Counted from the stretch's first letter, positions 10,513 to 21,487 are shown. The stretch is DNA of 64,000 bases from Euborellia annulipes (GCA_023213315.1 JAKCPI010005371.1:84139-148138), one strand, 5' to 3'. Notes: generated by a model not told the origin, from the letters alone. Translations and numbers: made by a program.

Positions 10513-11060
10513 TTTTATTTTTAGCCAAAACACAATATTAAATTACCTTTATGCACTCCCCCCCCCTGACAGAGCACAAAAATATTTTTCTCATAACTTT
10601 AAAATGTTAAACTCTACGTGTTTATTTTCTTTTGCCTTTTTTTTTTTGAAAAGAAATTTCTTAAATAAAATTCAAAATCTAAATAAATCTTCCAATTGTT
10701 AGTTTAAGAATTGTTTTTCCCCTCTTTTTTTTTATTTTATTTTAACTCCCGTTTCTCTCCCTTTATCTTAATCTTTTTTACAAGCAAAAAAAAATCCGAT
10801 TTCTTTTTCAAAAAAAAAGTACTTATTTAAATGGATTTAGAAAAAAAAATATTTCCAGTTTTTTTTTTTTTTTCCAACTTTTAATCAAAAACTTTTATTG
10901 ACTTAAAATATTTAACTAGGTTTTTTAGTTATTAATTTCAAATCATTTATAATTATATTTCCAATCTGAAAAAAAAAAAAGAATTTTCTTACTTATTTTA
11001 AGTTTAATTGTTTAAGTTTCTTTAAACTTGGCAAGAAGTTGATAAAATTTTTTCAATATA
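10513..11060. other. Low-complexity A/T runs
   Basis: Many A and T homopolymer runs and one C run near 10557. No feature is supported. Confidence 0.6.
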
Positions 11061-11062
11061 TT

Positions 11063-11715
11063 AAAAAAAAATCTGGTGTGACTGGACGCACAACATTCTC
11101 TTACCCCTGATAAGAGAGAGTTGTGCTCTGTGCTTTTCACACCAGATTTTTTGTGTCGTCATATATTTAGTTTCCTCCGATATATATTAGAATTCAAGAT
11201 GTAAAATTTTTAAGTATGGGAAAATATTTATTTATATTTTGTTACAATGGCAACCATTTCTCCTATCTTTCCTATGAAGTACAAGAGTAAAGTGGTCTTC
11301 ACAGGATTTCAATAGAAAAATGAAAATATACATTTTAAAGATCATCTAAAAAATAATTGATATATGAATTTTAAACAAAATCTTTGGAGCGAATTTTGAG
11401 AAAAATCGATAAAAACTGAAAATTTGCTTCAGTAAAATACTAGTACTTTTTGACCGATTTTGATTAAAAGCTTATTTTCACTTCTCAGGGGGGTGCCTAA
11501 CTTAAATATAAAATTTCAACCTCGTAATTCAATTCCTTCATGCTTTAAATTGAACCCAGACACACAAACAGACTATGTCGCAAAAACCACTTTTTTGGAT
11601 TCATGGGACCTCAAAACGTGTATACCCATCTAAATCTCGACATCGAATTTTTGACATGAATCCAATACTTTCTCTCTATATATTAACATATATAGAGGTA
11701 AGAGAAAGTAAAAAA
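11063..11715 (-). repeat. A-repeat copy 4, near complete
   Basis: Minus orientation. The second hairpin comes first (ATCTGGTGTGACTGGACGC...CACACCAGATTTTTT), then TGTCGTCATATATTTAG, ATGGCAACCATTTCTCC, TACAAGAGTAAAGTGGTC, TACTAGTACTTTTTGACC and CAAAAACCACTTTTTTGG. It ends ATATATAGAGGTAAGAGAAA. About 650 bp, one of the best reference copies. Confidence 0.9.
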
Positions 11716-11753
11716 GTTGGCAAAGATGATGGAGAACTTTTCTTCTTGTCTAT

Positions 11754-11815
11754 TCATGGGCGTAACTAGGGGAGTGACGCCCTCTCCCCCCCCCCCCAAA
11801 AAAAAAAAGCTCCCT
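11754..11815 (+). mobile_element. Single hAT-like terminus
   Basis: CATGGGCGTAACTAGGGG followed by a C-run. The same start appears at 24591, and a related one opens the complete hAT MITE at 54192. No matching right end is visible. Confidence 0.4.
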
Positions 11816-11924
11816 GCCTATTTTTAGCCTATTTGTAAACCACCCAAAAAAATACGTTTTCTTCTTTCTCTCTCTCTATTATTGGAATTTGAGATTGAGA
11901 CCAACAAGAAATACAGTAATTATT

Positions 11925-12060
11925 TAGCCCCCCTGACCGTAGGACAGTTCTTACCTCTTGAATCAGGGGTCAAGGGTTTGCATCGTGTTCAAAAATCTAT
12001 TTCTTTTTGAATTGACTACCAATCAACTGAAATAAATAGGTCTCTAAATCAATTTAAAAG
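11925..12060 (+). mobile_element. SINE-B copy, 3'-truncated
   Basis: Head CTGACCGTAGGACAG...TCAAGGGTTTGCATCG (B-box-like GGGTTTGCATCG), then body TTGAATTGACTACCAATCAA and ATAAATAGGTCTCTAAAT. It is collinear with the complement of the 14.1 kb copy. Confidence 0.6.
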
Positions 12061-12111
12061 CGGAAAAACACCTTAAATGAAAATTAAAATCTTTCAAATG
12101 TGTATTCTCAC

Positions 12112-12149
12112 TCAACTGACGTTTCATTCCGGGATTAGAACATCCTCAG
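12112..12149 (-). ncRNA. Hammerhead-ribozyme-like core
   Basis: Minus strand: CTGAGGA, a short hairpin (GTTC/GAAT arms with a TAATCCCG loop), then GAAACGTC. The order CUGANGA - helix II - GAAA is the conserved hammerhead core. Helices I and III and the cleavage triplet are not resolved, so activity is unproven. Confidence 0.35.
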
Positions 12150-12824
12150 AGCTGATCATTTTAATTGTGGATTTAATGAATAGTAAGAACTTTATCTAAT
12201 ATTATATATACTAGCAGTAACGGTCCTACGAAGGGGGGGGTTTATAGTCCCCCTCAGAAGACTTCAACTTACACTAGATATTTTTCGTCATCAATTGAGT
12301 AAGAAATGTTTTTATACATTTTTTTAAAAATTTATTCTGAAATTTCCAGGCGTCCCGCCCTCCCCAAAATATCCAAATTTCAGTCCCCCCCGCAAAAAAA
12401 AAATTTCCAGGACCTTGGTATATAGATATAAAAATATTTGTTATATAAGATTAACAGAGTCCTGCTGCGAAGTTCTTTTTATTTCCTTCCCCACCCTTTA
12501 TTTTTTTTTTAAAGAAATAGTGGCTAATTTTCGGATAATAACAGTTTATTGTTATGTACTTAATACATAGGTCTAAGTCCCTGTAATTTGGTAAAAATGA
12601 ATGGCTTATTCACATAATTTTGGCACTTGTTAAAAATATTTTCATGCTATCTTATTTAACATAAAATTCATTTTGACATTAAATTTTATTGACATTTAAA
12701 ATTTAAAAAAAAACATCATTTTTTTAAGGTCTTTTTCGGCATCTAAGGCCATCATTTGCATCGTGCCTTGAGGTGGCTCTGAAGATAATGCATTAAATCC
12801 ACCATTACACTCTTTCTGCCAGTA

Positions 12825-12863
12825 GTGAGGATGTTCCAAACCTGGACCAAAACGTCAGCTGAG
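12825..12863 (+). ncRNA. Decayed hammerhead-like core
   Basis: GTGAGGA, TGTTCC...GGACC, then AAAACGTCAGCTGAG. It is the inverted partner of the 12112-12149 block, with the core CTGANGA changed to GTGAGGA. Confidence 0.25.
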
Positions 12864-12872
12864 TGGGAATAA

Positions 12873-14090
12873 TAATTTAATTGAAATTGGCTCAACTCAC
12901 ATATTTAAATTCACAACTAAAATTTCCATTTATTCATAGAATTGGTGTTGAAACATTATCACTTTCCCATTTTATTAACCCCCCTCCCCTCCCCCACCAC
13001 CTATTCTTTTTTGTGGCTCACCAACACCTGACCGAGTGTCATAATGAAGAGTGATTGTATTTAATATTAGGATAATAATATAATTTTAATGTATTCTAAT
13101 TACTTTTATGTAGTTACATAATTAAAGTGGGCAATATATCACTCTCACTTTTAATTTATTTAAGGGAAATTATACGATCAATAAATATATTTATACAGAA
13201 CAATAAACATAATCAATCACTTGAAAATTAGGTTACTTCAATATTCGAAGTGATTTCAATGACATGTCATTTAAAGATAATGTTCTTAACAATCGCGGAA
13301 TTTTATTATAGCTAATTATTCTGAGGAGGGGAGAATTCCGACTCCGGATGTAATAAATAAATAAAGTCAAAGGGGTATAAACAACACCTTTAATATACAG
13401 AGGAATTTTATAATCTGTATTAAATAATTACTTAGAAGAATAAAGACGTTATTTGATTTTAAATAATCAATTGTAGGTTGTTGTGGAGGGGACAAACAAC
13501 TTCCTAGTTTGTTTTTTCTTAAATCTGGCGGACTTGTCAAACTGGTTGCCTATCTTGCTGGACACGGATAATAATTTAAATAAATTCTCTTCAAGGGGGA
13601 AATGAGATCAAGTTGGAGTATATTTCTAAGTGTCCTAACGGGGAACTGACTGAATAATTTTCTATATTTAAGTGAGAGATTTAAGCCTATACATTTAACT
13701 GTTGAAAACATATTTTGCAATTCTTTTCGATTTCCGCTTGGTGTCAGTCACTATGTCGTTGAATGGAGAAAAAATAAAAATTTTAAAAACAATTCTCTTC
13801 TCGCCTCAAACAATGAAATCTCATAAAATTGAAGGACTTAGTGGAAGATAGTCATACACCACAAATCATTAGTTTAGAGATATTGACAAATTAAAGTTTG
13901 GCTCAAATTTGTAAATCAGCCACTTATTTTATAATAACTTTCTTTATAAAAATGAACACTTGTCTGTCTTATAAAACTTATAGTAGAGAATGGAACATTG
14001 ATGAAACTTCACTTCTGGACAGGGGGGCTTCTCCCCCTGGACCCCCCTCAGCTGGCTTGGGCCCGCATGTGGCGGGCCCTCGTCTTTTCT
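12873..14090. other. No gene; one GC-rich hairpin
   Basis: AT-rich. At 14021-14082 two GC-rich hairpins lie side by side (GGGGGGCTTCTCCCCC, and GGGCCCGC-ATGT-GGCGGGCCC). They resemble the terminal hairpins of Helitron-type elements, but no element start can be assigned. Confidence 0.5.
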
Positions 14091-14257
14091 TTTTTTTTTT
14101 TAATTTATTCAAGGTCTTTTTCGGCAACGGAGGCCATTTAGACTCCGTCTCTATTTATTTCAATTTATTGATAGCCAATTAAATTGAAATAAATTTTTGT
14201 CGCATGAGACGGGATGCGAACCCGCGACCCTTGGTATAGAAGACCAGCACGCTACCT
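14091..14257 (-). mobile_element. SINE-B, near-complete copy
   Basis: Minus strand: GGTAGCGTGCTGGTCTTC, then CGCGGGTTCGCATCCCG. This is a clear tRNA-like head with B box GGTTCGCATCC. The body follows (AATTTATTTCAATTTAATTG) and the core GTCTAAATGGCC...CCGAAAAAGACCTT, with a poly(A) tail (T-run at 14087-14100). A functional tRNA is ruled out by the fused body and tail. Confidence 0.8.
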
Positions 14258-14366
14258 TTTCTTTCTAATTATGAAAAGAAAATTTTTATTATTCCATTCC
14301 AATTCAGTGCCTGCTAGAGGATTTGCTTACATTCATGGAATACACAAATTAAAAGAATGGGTCGTT

Positions 14367-14472
14367 TTGATAACTTACCTACCCCAACATTAAAATAGCT
14401 GAACGACAAACACCATGTATTTCCCCATAGGGAGGCTATTTTAATGTTGAGGTAGGTAAGCTATCAAAACTA
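14367..14472. repeat. 106 bp inverted repeat (36-base arms)
   Basis: Left arm TTTTGATAACTTACCTACCC then CAACATTAAAATAGC. The right arm is its complement with two mismatches (GCTATTTTAATGTTGAGG, TAGGTAAGCTATCAAAA). Loop of about 36 bases. It is either a small foldback element or a hairpin transcript source. Confidence 0.7.
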
Positions 14473-14703
14473 CCAATACACAAATATTTCTCTATACATC
14501 TCCTATTGAAGAAATCGTAACTTTAATAATTAATAACTCAAATAGTTATAGGAAAAAGTTTTAACAAACCCAGAGGATCAAACATTATAAGTAAAATCGA
14601 AAATCGACAGTCAAAAATCGATTTTTGGATTTTTTAAAACCTTGAATCGATTCGAGTTTGAATCGAAAATCGGTGCTCAAAATCGATTCGACCAAGCCTA
14701 TTC

Positions 14704-14770
14704 TATAGAACGGGATGTCACAGCAACTCCCTCTGCTCGAAGAGTTACCTAATGTGGGATCCAATAATAT
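14704..14770 (-). mobile_element. SINE-D internal fragment
   Basis: ACGGGATGTCACAGCAACTC and GAGTTACCTAATGTGGGATCC match the SINE-D bodies at 31.05 kb and 46.9 kb. Head and tail are missing. Confidence 0.7.
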
Positions 14771-14774
14771 TAAT

Positions 14775-15618
14775 ATCGCGCTAATGACGGGAAGCGACAT
14801 GCTGATCAATAAAGAGCTCTAACTCTTCCTTGTAGTGGGATTAATATAATTCTATAACAAAAAGAGAAGAAATATTCAAATAAATAAATAAATAGCTAAT
14901 CAAATTATTAAATTCCATCCTCCAAGAGAAAGAGAGGGATTTTATATTATAAACAAAATGGAATTAAACTTTTATATAGCATGTTCTATATATCAAAGTA
15001 CAGTAGATGAATAAATATTTTGCTCTAATCCAATACTATTTGTAGAATAGAGAGAGGAACTCTATTTGATTCCCTTTGTGCTTTTGATTTGTGATGAGAG
15101 AGTGAAAAATAAATAAATAAATAAATTTATATACGTAGTACTAAAACATCTTCTTTTAAGAGAGAGAGAGGGCTCATTTAGAAAACGACAAACTCAGAAA
15201 ATCTAACTGATTAGTTGTTAGAATAAAGTTTTTGCTTTCAAATTATATACATAAAGGTAACCGCCAAAAATTTCTTTGTGTTTGTGCGTGCAAACGACAA
15301 CGATTGCTCCGGTTCAAAGTTATCAAAACTCTTTTTGCACACACAGAGAGAGAGAGGTTTACACTTTAAATTACTTGAGTATGTCTTTGAAAAGAGAATA
15401 ACTTCCTGTTCCTTTCTTTTTTTTTTTTTTTCTTCTCTTCTTTCTGTAATTATTTTAACTTAATACCTTAAGGAAAGTCATCATAAGTAACAACTACATT
15501 AGTTTTTACTTTATCAAATTAACGCATTCATGAAAAGTTTCTTTTTTTTTTAGATCGCATCTTATTTCGGTTATCTAAATAAAATCTAAATTTATTAGCG
15601 AGTGGTTATGTCTTTTAG
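14775..15618. other. AT-rich DNA, no gene
   Basis: AAAT and GA microsatellites (15106-15125, 15339-15358). Nothing coding. Confidence 0.55.
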
Positions 15619-15622
15619 TTAA

Positions 15623-16002
15623 GGTGCGCGTCTCGGGGTGCTAATTTTGGAAGTTTCCAGCGGCCACAATTTTGAAGCTATCGACCTAATTAAAGCTATT
15701 TAAAATGTCTTCAACTTATAGAAGCCCTTTTTTTGATTTTCGAAAAAATAAATTTTTTTTAGATTTATCGCATTAAATATAAGATATTTAAAAAAAAATT
15801 CGCTCTATATCTTATAGAGATTTAAATTAGTAATCATTGTGTTAAAAAATAAATAATTTTCTACCCTTAATTAATTAACTGGAATCTTTAAAATGAAATA
15901 ATAAATCCCTTGTATTCCTATGAGAGAAACTAACGCCATCTCTTGTCGCTTAGAGTAACTCGGTAGTCAATCGTGTTCTAACGGTTTTTCGAGAGGTGCA
16001 CC
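15623..16002. mobile_element. 380 bp TTAA-flanked MITE
   Basis: TTAA at 15619-15622 and 16003-16006 encloses ends GGTGCGCGTCTCG and CGAGAGGTGCACC, an imperfect terminal inverted repeat. A TTAA duplication is the hallmark of piggyBac-type elements. A lone similar end, AAGGTGCACCTCTTG, lies at 57997. Confidence 0.6.
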
Positions 16003-16044
16003 TTAAAGATATTGTCATTTAACGGATGGACAATATTGTATATT

Positions 16045-16118
16045 TAAATAGGATATGGAAATGCAGACGGCCAAAATGAAAAACACTCTCGATACTCTGC
16101 ATTTCCATATCCTATTTA
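16045..16118. repeat. Perfect 23 bp-arm hairpin, pre-miRNA sized
   Basis: TAAATAGGATATGGAAATGC + AGA (16045-16067) is exactly complementary to 16096-16118, with a 28-base loop. The 74-base span is pre-miRNA sized, but a flawless stem is more typical of a recent foldback or hairpin element than of a conserved miRNA. Confidence 0.75.
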
Positions 16119-16189
16119 CATATATTTCCAGCCATTAATATTGTATATTAAAATTCGGTATATAAACTAAAAACTTTGCAACAATATTA

Positions 16190-16724
16190 ATTTAGAAGAT
16201 TTTCAACGTTTCTTCTATTTTTTCTATAGAGTACAAGAGTAAAGTGGTCTTTAGAAGATTTCAATGGCAAAATGAGAATTTACATTTTAAAGAGAATCTA
16301 ATAAATAGTTGATTTATGAATTTAAAAAAAAAAAAAATATCGAAAAAATGCATCAGTAAAGTACTAGCATTCTTTGGCCGACTTTGTTCAAAAGCCTCGT
16401 GTCACGTGCCAGGGGGGTGTCTAACTTAAATATAAAATTTCAACCTCCTAGCTCTTTTCGTTTTTGAGATATTTTGTTCACAGACAGACTATGTTGCAAA
16501 AATCACTTTTTTGGATTCAGGGGACCTCAAAACGTGTATATCCGTCAAAATCTCGACATCGAATTTTTGACATGAATCCAATACTTTCTCTCTCTATATA
16601 TTAACATATATAGAGTTTTTTTTTTTTTTTTTTAAGGTCTTTTTCGGTATCTAAGGCCATTTAGACCCCATCCCTATTTATTTCAAATGATTTGTAGTTA
16701 TATAGAGTTAAGAGAAAGTAAAAA
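16190..16724 (-). repeat. A-repeat copy 5, split by SINE-B
   Basis: Lacks the second hairpin. Runs GAGTACAAGAGTAAAGTGG, CATCAGTAAAGTACTAG, CACTTTTTTGGATTCAGG, CATCGAATTTTTGACATG. Its terminal ATATATAGAG is interrupted by a SINE and resumes AGTTAAGAGAAAGTAAAA. Confidence 0.85.
16618..16698 (-). mobile_element. SINE-B, 5'-truncated, in the A-repeat terminal hairpin
   Basis: T-run then AAGGTCTTTTTCGGTATC and CCATTTAGACC on the plus strand. TATATAGAGTT is duplicated on both sides (16607-16617, 16699-16709), so it inserted after the A-repeat. Confidence 0.75.
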
Positions 16725-17625
16725 TTGTAATATAATATTGACGACGATATAATTACCACTTCGACATATTTATTTATATCAAATGGATTTTAATCAAACT
16801 GCCCGGAATCTAAACCCACATTCTTAAACTTCTAAGATTAACATCCTCTCGGTTAAGACTAAAAATACTAAATTCAGGCAAGTGACCTTTAGATCATGAT
16901 GCCCAAAGAAACTAATAGAAAAAAGAAAATAATTTATTGATGAATAAATGTAAAGTCATTTCAATATCAAGATCATTTTTTTAATCCTTTAAGTCAAAAG
17001 AAAATTCAAGATTTGAATTAAAAAAAAAAAAAAAAAATTAATCATACATTCGCCCTCTCTCTTCCATTTTCTAATCAATAGCAAACTTTTTTTTATTCAA
17101 AGGGGTGGGGGAATATTAAGCAAGCTCTTTCAAACTAACAGAGAGATAAGAAACTAATATTGAATTTTGCTCTAGTCAAGTTTTAGTGTGTGCATAAATT
17201 ATTATTATTTTTTTTTTCCGATCAGAGGAAACTTTCATGAAATACTTTAGCATAACTTTACATAAATTTATTATTGAAGGGAAACTATAATTATGTGGTT
17301 GAAGAAGAGGAGGAAACTTTTGATAGAAAGGAGTGGCGGGGGAGGAATCACTGAAAAAAATGACGTGATAATATTTGTATTCATCATATTATAATACAAT
17401 CAAGAGGTTTGTGTCAAAGAGATTCAATAACGGAGTAATTTATTTATAGAGGGGATTTTTTTTTTTTTTTTTTAGTTTCATCATGGATTTTTTACGTTTA
17501 AATTTTGCATATTTATTGAAATTTAAACAAAAATAGAGGGACAAGCATCTCTTTTTTTGTTTTACTTAAAAATCAAAGTATTTTTTTTATATAATTTCTC
17601 ATTGATTAAAATCAATCATTTTTTC
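16725..17625. other. AT-rich DNA, no gene
   Basis: A- and T-runs (17021-17037, 17459-17474) and plain AT-rich sequence. Confidence 0.55.
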
Positions 17626-17965
17626 CTGTCTCTTATCTATATATTAATATAGAGAGAACATGTTGAAAATTCAATGTCGACATTTTGATAGAAATACATG
17701 TTTTGAGACTCCCTGAGTCCTAAAAAGTGAATTGCGCAAAATGGTCTGTCTGTGTTCAAAATAAATCATGAAGGAAATGAAATTTTATATTTAAGTTAGC
17801 TACCTCCCCTGAGATGGAAAATAAGCTTTTGAATAAAATCAACCAAAGAGTACTTTCCTGAGTGTTCAATATTTTTTTGATTTTCTCAAAATCCCTTTAA
17901 CGATTTTGATTAAAATTCATAAATAAAATATTTTTTAGTTGCTCTTTAGCAAAAGTTATTTTTAA
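17626..17965 (+). repeat. A-repeat copy 6, first half
   Basis: Degenerate terminal hairpin (CTCTTATCTATATATTAATA), then GATGTCGACATTTTGATAG, ATGGTCTGTCTGTG and GATTTTCTCAAAATCC. It stops near GTTGCTCTTTAGC. Confidence 0.75.
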
Positions 17966-18053
17966 TATAAGTATGATATTAGGTGATCCCGTGGGATGTA
18001 TTCTTTTTTTCAAGCCTAATATCGCCAAATGTTTAATTTTTTTTGTCTTTTCC

Positions 18054-18160
18054 ATTGGCAATGGTGGGACGTTCCACATGCTGATTTTTCGGGGCCCAAT
18101 CGAGTTTACGCTCTGCTTGGCTGGCTGAACTTCTTCGTTTTCAGGAGGGGGAGGAAGGTC
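18054..18160 (+). repeat. Family K repeat
   Basis: TTGGCAATGGTGGGACGTTC, CACATGCTGATTTTTCGGGG, then GCTTGGCTGGCTGAACTTC. Related copies are at 30570-30722 and 55948-56000. The class is unknown; it may be a short retroposon. Confidence 0.5.
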
Positions 18161-18397
18161 GAAAAATATTTTCGAATTTTAAAATTTAAGAGCATAAAAA
18201 GAACTTTCGTTTTTCGATATGCGTAAAATTTTTTGAGATATTCGAGCACCTTTTCTGGGCTTAGATAATCTGATGTTTTGAAGGTAGGCTATCAGATATT
18301 TTGCCAGTTTTTTCGGTTGATCTTTTTTTTCCTTTTTTTATTTAAAAATCTTCATGACTCGATGGCCTTATTTAGGCTATATTACTTATTTATTTTA

Positions 18398-18584
18398 TTT
18401 TTAAACACCCATGTTTTTCCCACACCCACTCACACACATATACACACAGTCTTTTCGGCAACTCAGGCCATATAAGACTTTAACGATAACTCGTAACTAA
18501 AATCATCGGACTGCCTGGGATCTGAACCCGCGATCATTGGTATAGAAGGCCAGCACTCTAGGAACTACACTAAATCCCGAGGGC
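18398..18584 (-). mobile_element. SINE-C copy
   Basis: Minus strand head TAGTGTAGTTCCTAGAGTGC, then ATGATCGCGGGTTCAGATCC (B box GGTTCAGATCC). The central core TTATATGGCCTGAGTTGCC and a GTGTGTG-rich 3' end follow. The middle segment is shortened. Confidence 0.8.
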
Positions 18585-18636
18585 AGTTACTTTAAAAATA
18601 ATGAAATTAACTAATCATAAATAGTATTCAAATTTT

Positions 18637-18870
18637 CTTGCTCAGGGGCCCACATCTTGTGGGTACGTGGATGGCGACCACGAGCTGCCCTAGCTGGGAC
18701 TGGCAGAACTACTGTGCTTTGCGTGTCAGTCTTTTTCCTTCTATATTTTTCAACAGGCTTCAGACCGTGCGACGGACCGGCCTGTTATATTCCTTCCCGG
18801 TCGTAAAAACCCCCAGTCCCTCCGCCGACCCCGTACCGCGGGAATAATTAGGCGAGGAAAGAAGAAGAAG
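18637..18870 (+). mobile_element. SINE-G copy with long TSD
   Basis: Starts CTTGCTCAGGGGCCCACATC, passes GGTACGTGGATGGCGACC and AGACCGTGCGACGGACCGG, and ends CCGCGGGAATAATTAGGCG with GAAGAAGAAG. AAATAGTATTCAAATTTT occurs at 18619-18636 and 18871-18888, an 18-base duplication, so this is a comparatively recent insertion. The 69-codon frame across it is not a gene. Confidence 0.9.
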
Positions 18871-18888
18871 AAATAGTATTCAAATTTT

Positions 18889-19630
18889 TACATGTTTTTA
18901 TTTTAAATACAAGCTGTTTTATTGATTATTTGTTGTTTATATCGTGGATGAATTAAAGGGTTTAATTAAGAAGTCGCGTAGTACATGAATGATATACTAC
19001 CACTGTATATGTATGTGATATGGTATGTTACCACTTAAGGTTCGTGAAAAGTAACTGTCGACACTGCGATATGTATCGATAGTCCATAAAATAAAAAATT
19101 TCCATTTTAAAAGGAATAAAATAAAGAAATATATTAATATATTACAAAAGAGTGAGTGAAGTGTTTCACGTTCACGATTTCCTCTTACCATAGAGCTCCT
19201 TCAACTTGACAATTTCCAATGGTATGTTGTTGTTGTTGGGTAGAGGAGAAGAAGCTCTAAGAATTCCAGGCATCCCAAGCGTTTGAATCCAATTCATTTC
19301 TTCTTCAAGTCTACTTAAAAAATTTTGTTCAAAAAAAAAAAAAAAAAAAAAATAGACTAGAAAAATTGTATGGTAACGTGAGCTCGAGTTCGATTTTAAA
19401 TCTCTAATGACCTTTTTTGAAAGTATAGAAAAAAAATTCATCTATTTGAAATACATCATTTTAATTGTTATTAGTATTGATAAACCGAATGAGAGAATGA
19501 ATTATTTTTGTTATATTATTTGCTGTTTCTTTCAATTATGTTTTTTGTGCTATGAAATATTAATGTTATTTTAATTATGTTATTGTAATTTTTTTATGAA
19601 TGGTCTCAGAACAACAGGCAAAAATAAAAT
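18889..19630. other. No recognised gene
   Basis: Two minus-strand frames of 64 and 89 codons cover 18997-19441. They contain a poly-A/poly-F run and show no family motif. A long A-run lies at 19331-19351. Confidence 0.5.
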
Positions 19631-19679
19631 AAAAAATCTGGTGTGACAAGCACAGCACACAACTTTCTCTTACCTTAAA

Positions 19680-19710
<31 letters not shown>

Positions 19711-20557
19711 TTATTACGACTCGCTTAGAGGCACCAGTCCTCGGTGGCTAGGTCCAACAAACACAAATACAAATTTAAATACAATAACAAATACAACAAA
19801 ACAAAACAAAACAAAAGGAAAAAAAAAATAAAATAAATAAATAAATAGAAATGCATGCCCATTAACAATCAACATGTTCATGCATTTCCATCGAAAGAAA
19901 TAAAAAAAAAACAATTATCAAAAAATTCACGCAAGCCACGAGACCAGGAGTAAACGTCGCATTAGCCATCCCGACATTCGCCTTAAGCTGTTAAGGAAAA
20001 CCTGGCCAATCGAAAGTTGTGTTCTGTGCTTATCACACCAGATTTTTTGTGTCGACATGTATTTAGTTTCCGACAGTACGGTACATTCGATTTTCAAGAT
20101 GTAAAATTTATAAGTATGGCAAAATATTTATATTTTGTTACCATGGCAACCATTTATCCTATCTTTTCTATGGAGTACAAGAGTAAAGTGGTCTTCAGAG
20201 ATTTCAATCACAAAATAAGAATATACATTTTAAAGAGAATAAAAAATAATTGATTTTTGAATTTTAAAAAAAATCGTTGTAGCAAATTTAAAAAAACTGA
20301 AAAAGTGCATCAGTAAAGTATCAATACTAGTACTCTTTGACCAATTTTGTTCAAAAGCTTCGTGTCACGTCCCATGGGGGTGCCTATCTTAAATATACAA
20401 TTTCAACCTCCTAGCTCTTTTCGTTCTTGAGATATTTTGTTCACAGACACACACACACAAGATCCATCAAAATCTCGACATCGAATTTTTGGCATGAATC
20501 CAATACTTTCTCTCTCTATATATATTAACATATATATAGAGGTAAGAGAAAGTAAAA
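19631..20557 (-). repeat. A-repeat copy 7, split in its hairpin loop
   Basis: ATCTGGTGTGACAAGCACAG and ACTTTCTCTTACC are followed by a 330 bp insertion. The other hairpin arm then resumes (CGAAAGTTGTG...CACACCAGATTTTTT) and the body continues normally to ATATATAGAGGTAAGAGAAA. Confidence 0.85.
19676..20005 (-). mobile_element. Probable LINE 3' end inserted in the A-repeat hairpin
   Basis: Its AAAT-rich tail lies at the left (19676-19710), so the element reads on the minus strand and ends GGTGCCTCTAAGCGAGTCG before the tail. This arrangement resembles the 3' end of the LINE at 37.64 kb. No reverse transcriptase motif is left. The target appears to be the loop between the two hairpin arms. Confidence 0.5.
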
Positions 20558-21229
20558 CCACTGTGTTATTATATTACACATGAGAGAAGCGAAATATCTT
20601 GGCAAAATTTAGTGGATAAACAGGTTAGAAGAGTCGATTTTTTGATTATTTGTTTATGGTATTAATATAATAAATGGACGATGGTATGTACGAAGGAACC
20701 AAGCGCCATGAGATAAGGGGCATTTCATTTGCGCACTTGTAAACAAAATCAATGACAATGACTTTTTTTTGTTTTATACAAAACAAAGCGCACAGAGTAA
20801 TAATGTGATTTAAATAAAGCGGTAGATCTTTTCCTTACAAGATGGTGGTCTTGTCTCAATTTCGTTCATGGTTCCTTTATCCATAACATGGTCCAAATGA
20901 CAGGTCGCAGAACGACAACCTCCTTTTTCTTGTTCCCGGATGAGGCAAATGCGCAAGAAAATCTGAATTTGCTCAACCGTTTAATATTGAAATGTAGCGT
21001 TTGAGGAGTATAAATCGAAGTTTCTCAAAGAAGTTTCACTTCAAAAATAAATTCTATGGCGTTATTTAACTACTCTACATTTTTTTAAATTATCAAATTA
21101 CTTTTCTTCCTATCAGTTCTGGTTTGTCTTTTGTATTTGTAATTTACTATTTTTTTTTTCTTATTCATAAATATTCATTTAAAGATTAAAGATGGATGCA
21201 GGTCCGGGCGAGATCAAATCTTTTAGAGT
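20558..21229. other. No gene; weak old repeat
   Basis: 20915-21045 (CTCCTTTTTCTTGTTCCCGG, GAAGTTTCACTTCAAAAAT) resembles 4485-4745. Otherwise AT-rich. Confidence 0.5.
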
Positions 21230-21487
21230 TGATCTTTACGCTAGTTTTTCGCTACTCGGTCTGGTTTCGAGAGATGGATAGGCCTAGTCGAATTTAAATA
21301 AACAACTAGTTTAATTTACTACCAGAGGTGTTTTGTTTTCAGGTTAACAATGCACGTGGCCCACTTTGTTAACCTAACCTGAAAATGAAACTAAATTAAA
21401 TTTGTAATTTATTTATATTATAAGTTACTCGACTATCCTCCATCTCTCAAAACCAGACAGATAGGGAAACCACCGTAAAGTTAAACG
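21230..21487. mobile_element. Imperfect foldback element
   Basis: Left arm GATCTTTACGCTAGTTTTTC, CTCGGTCTGGTTTCGAGAG, GGATAGGCCTAGTCGA. Right arm TCGACTATCC, CTCTCAAAACCAGACAG, AAAGTTAAACGCTAGAG. A second small hairpin (CAGGTTAACA...TGTTAACCTAACCTG) occupies the centre. Confidence 0.6.

Larger units (their letters stand above)
12100..12872. mobile_element. Inverted-ended element with paired hammerhead-like cores
   Basis: Outer arms TTCTCACTCAACTGACGTTT (left) and ACGTCAGCTGAGTGGGAAT (right) are inverted copies of each other. Each carries the hammerhead-like block listed separately. Between them lie C-runs near 12232 and 12385 and a SINE-B core trace at 12720-12755 (AAGGTCTTTTTCGGCATC). I infer one unit from the symmetry. 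Confidence 0.5.

Noticed and set aside
12230..12420. Separate hAT-like MITE with CGGTCC / GGACC ends
   Set aside because: Ends near 12213 and 12410 are not convincingly inverted and no duplication is visible.
14091..14257. tRNA gene, and likewise the SINE-C heads near 21850, 46700 and 61130
   Set aside because: Heads are tRNA-like only through the B box. They are fused to SINE bodies with tails and TSDs, and the acceptor stem cannot be closed.
14430..14460. let-7 microRNA
   Set aside because: Only the GAGGTAG heptamer is shared; following bases differ from the mature let-7 sequence.
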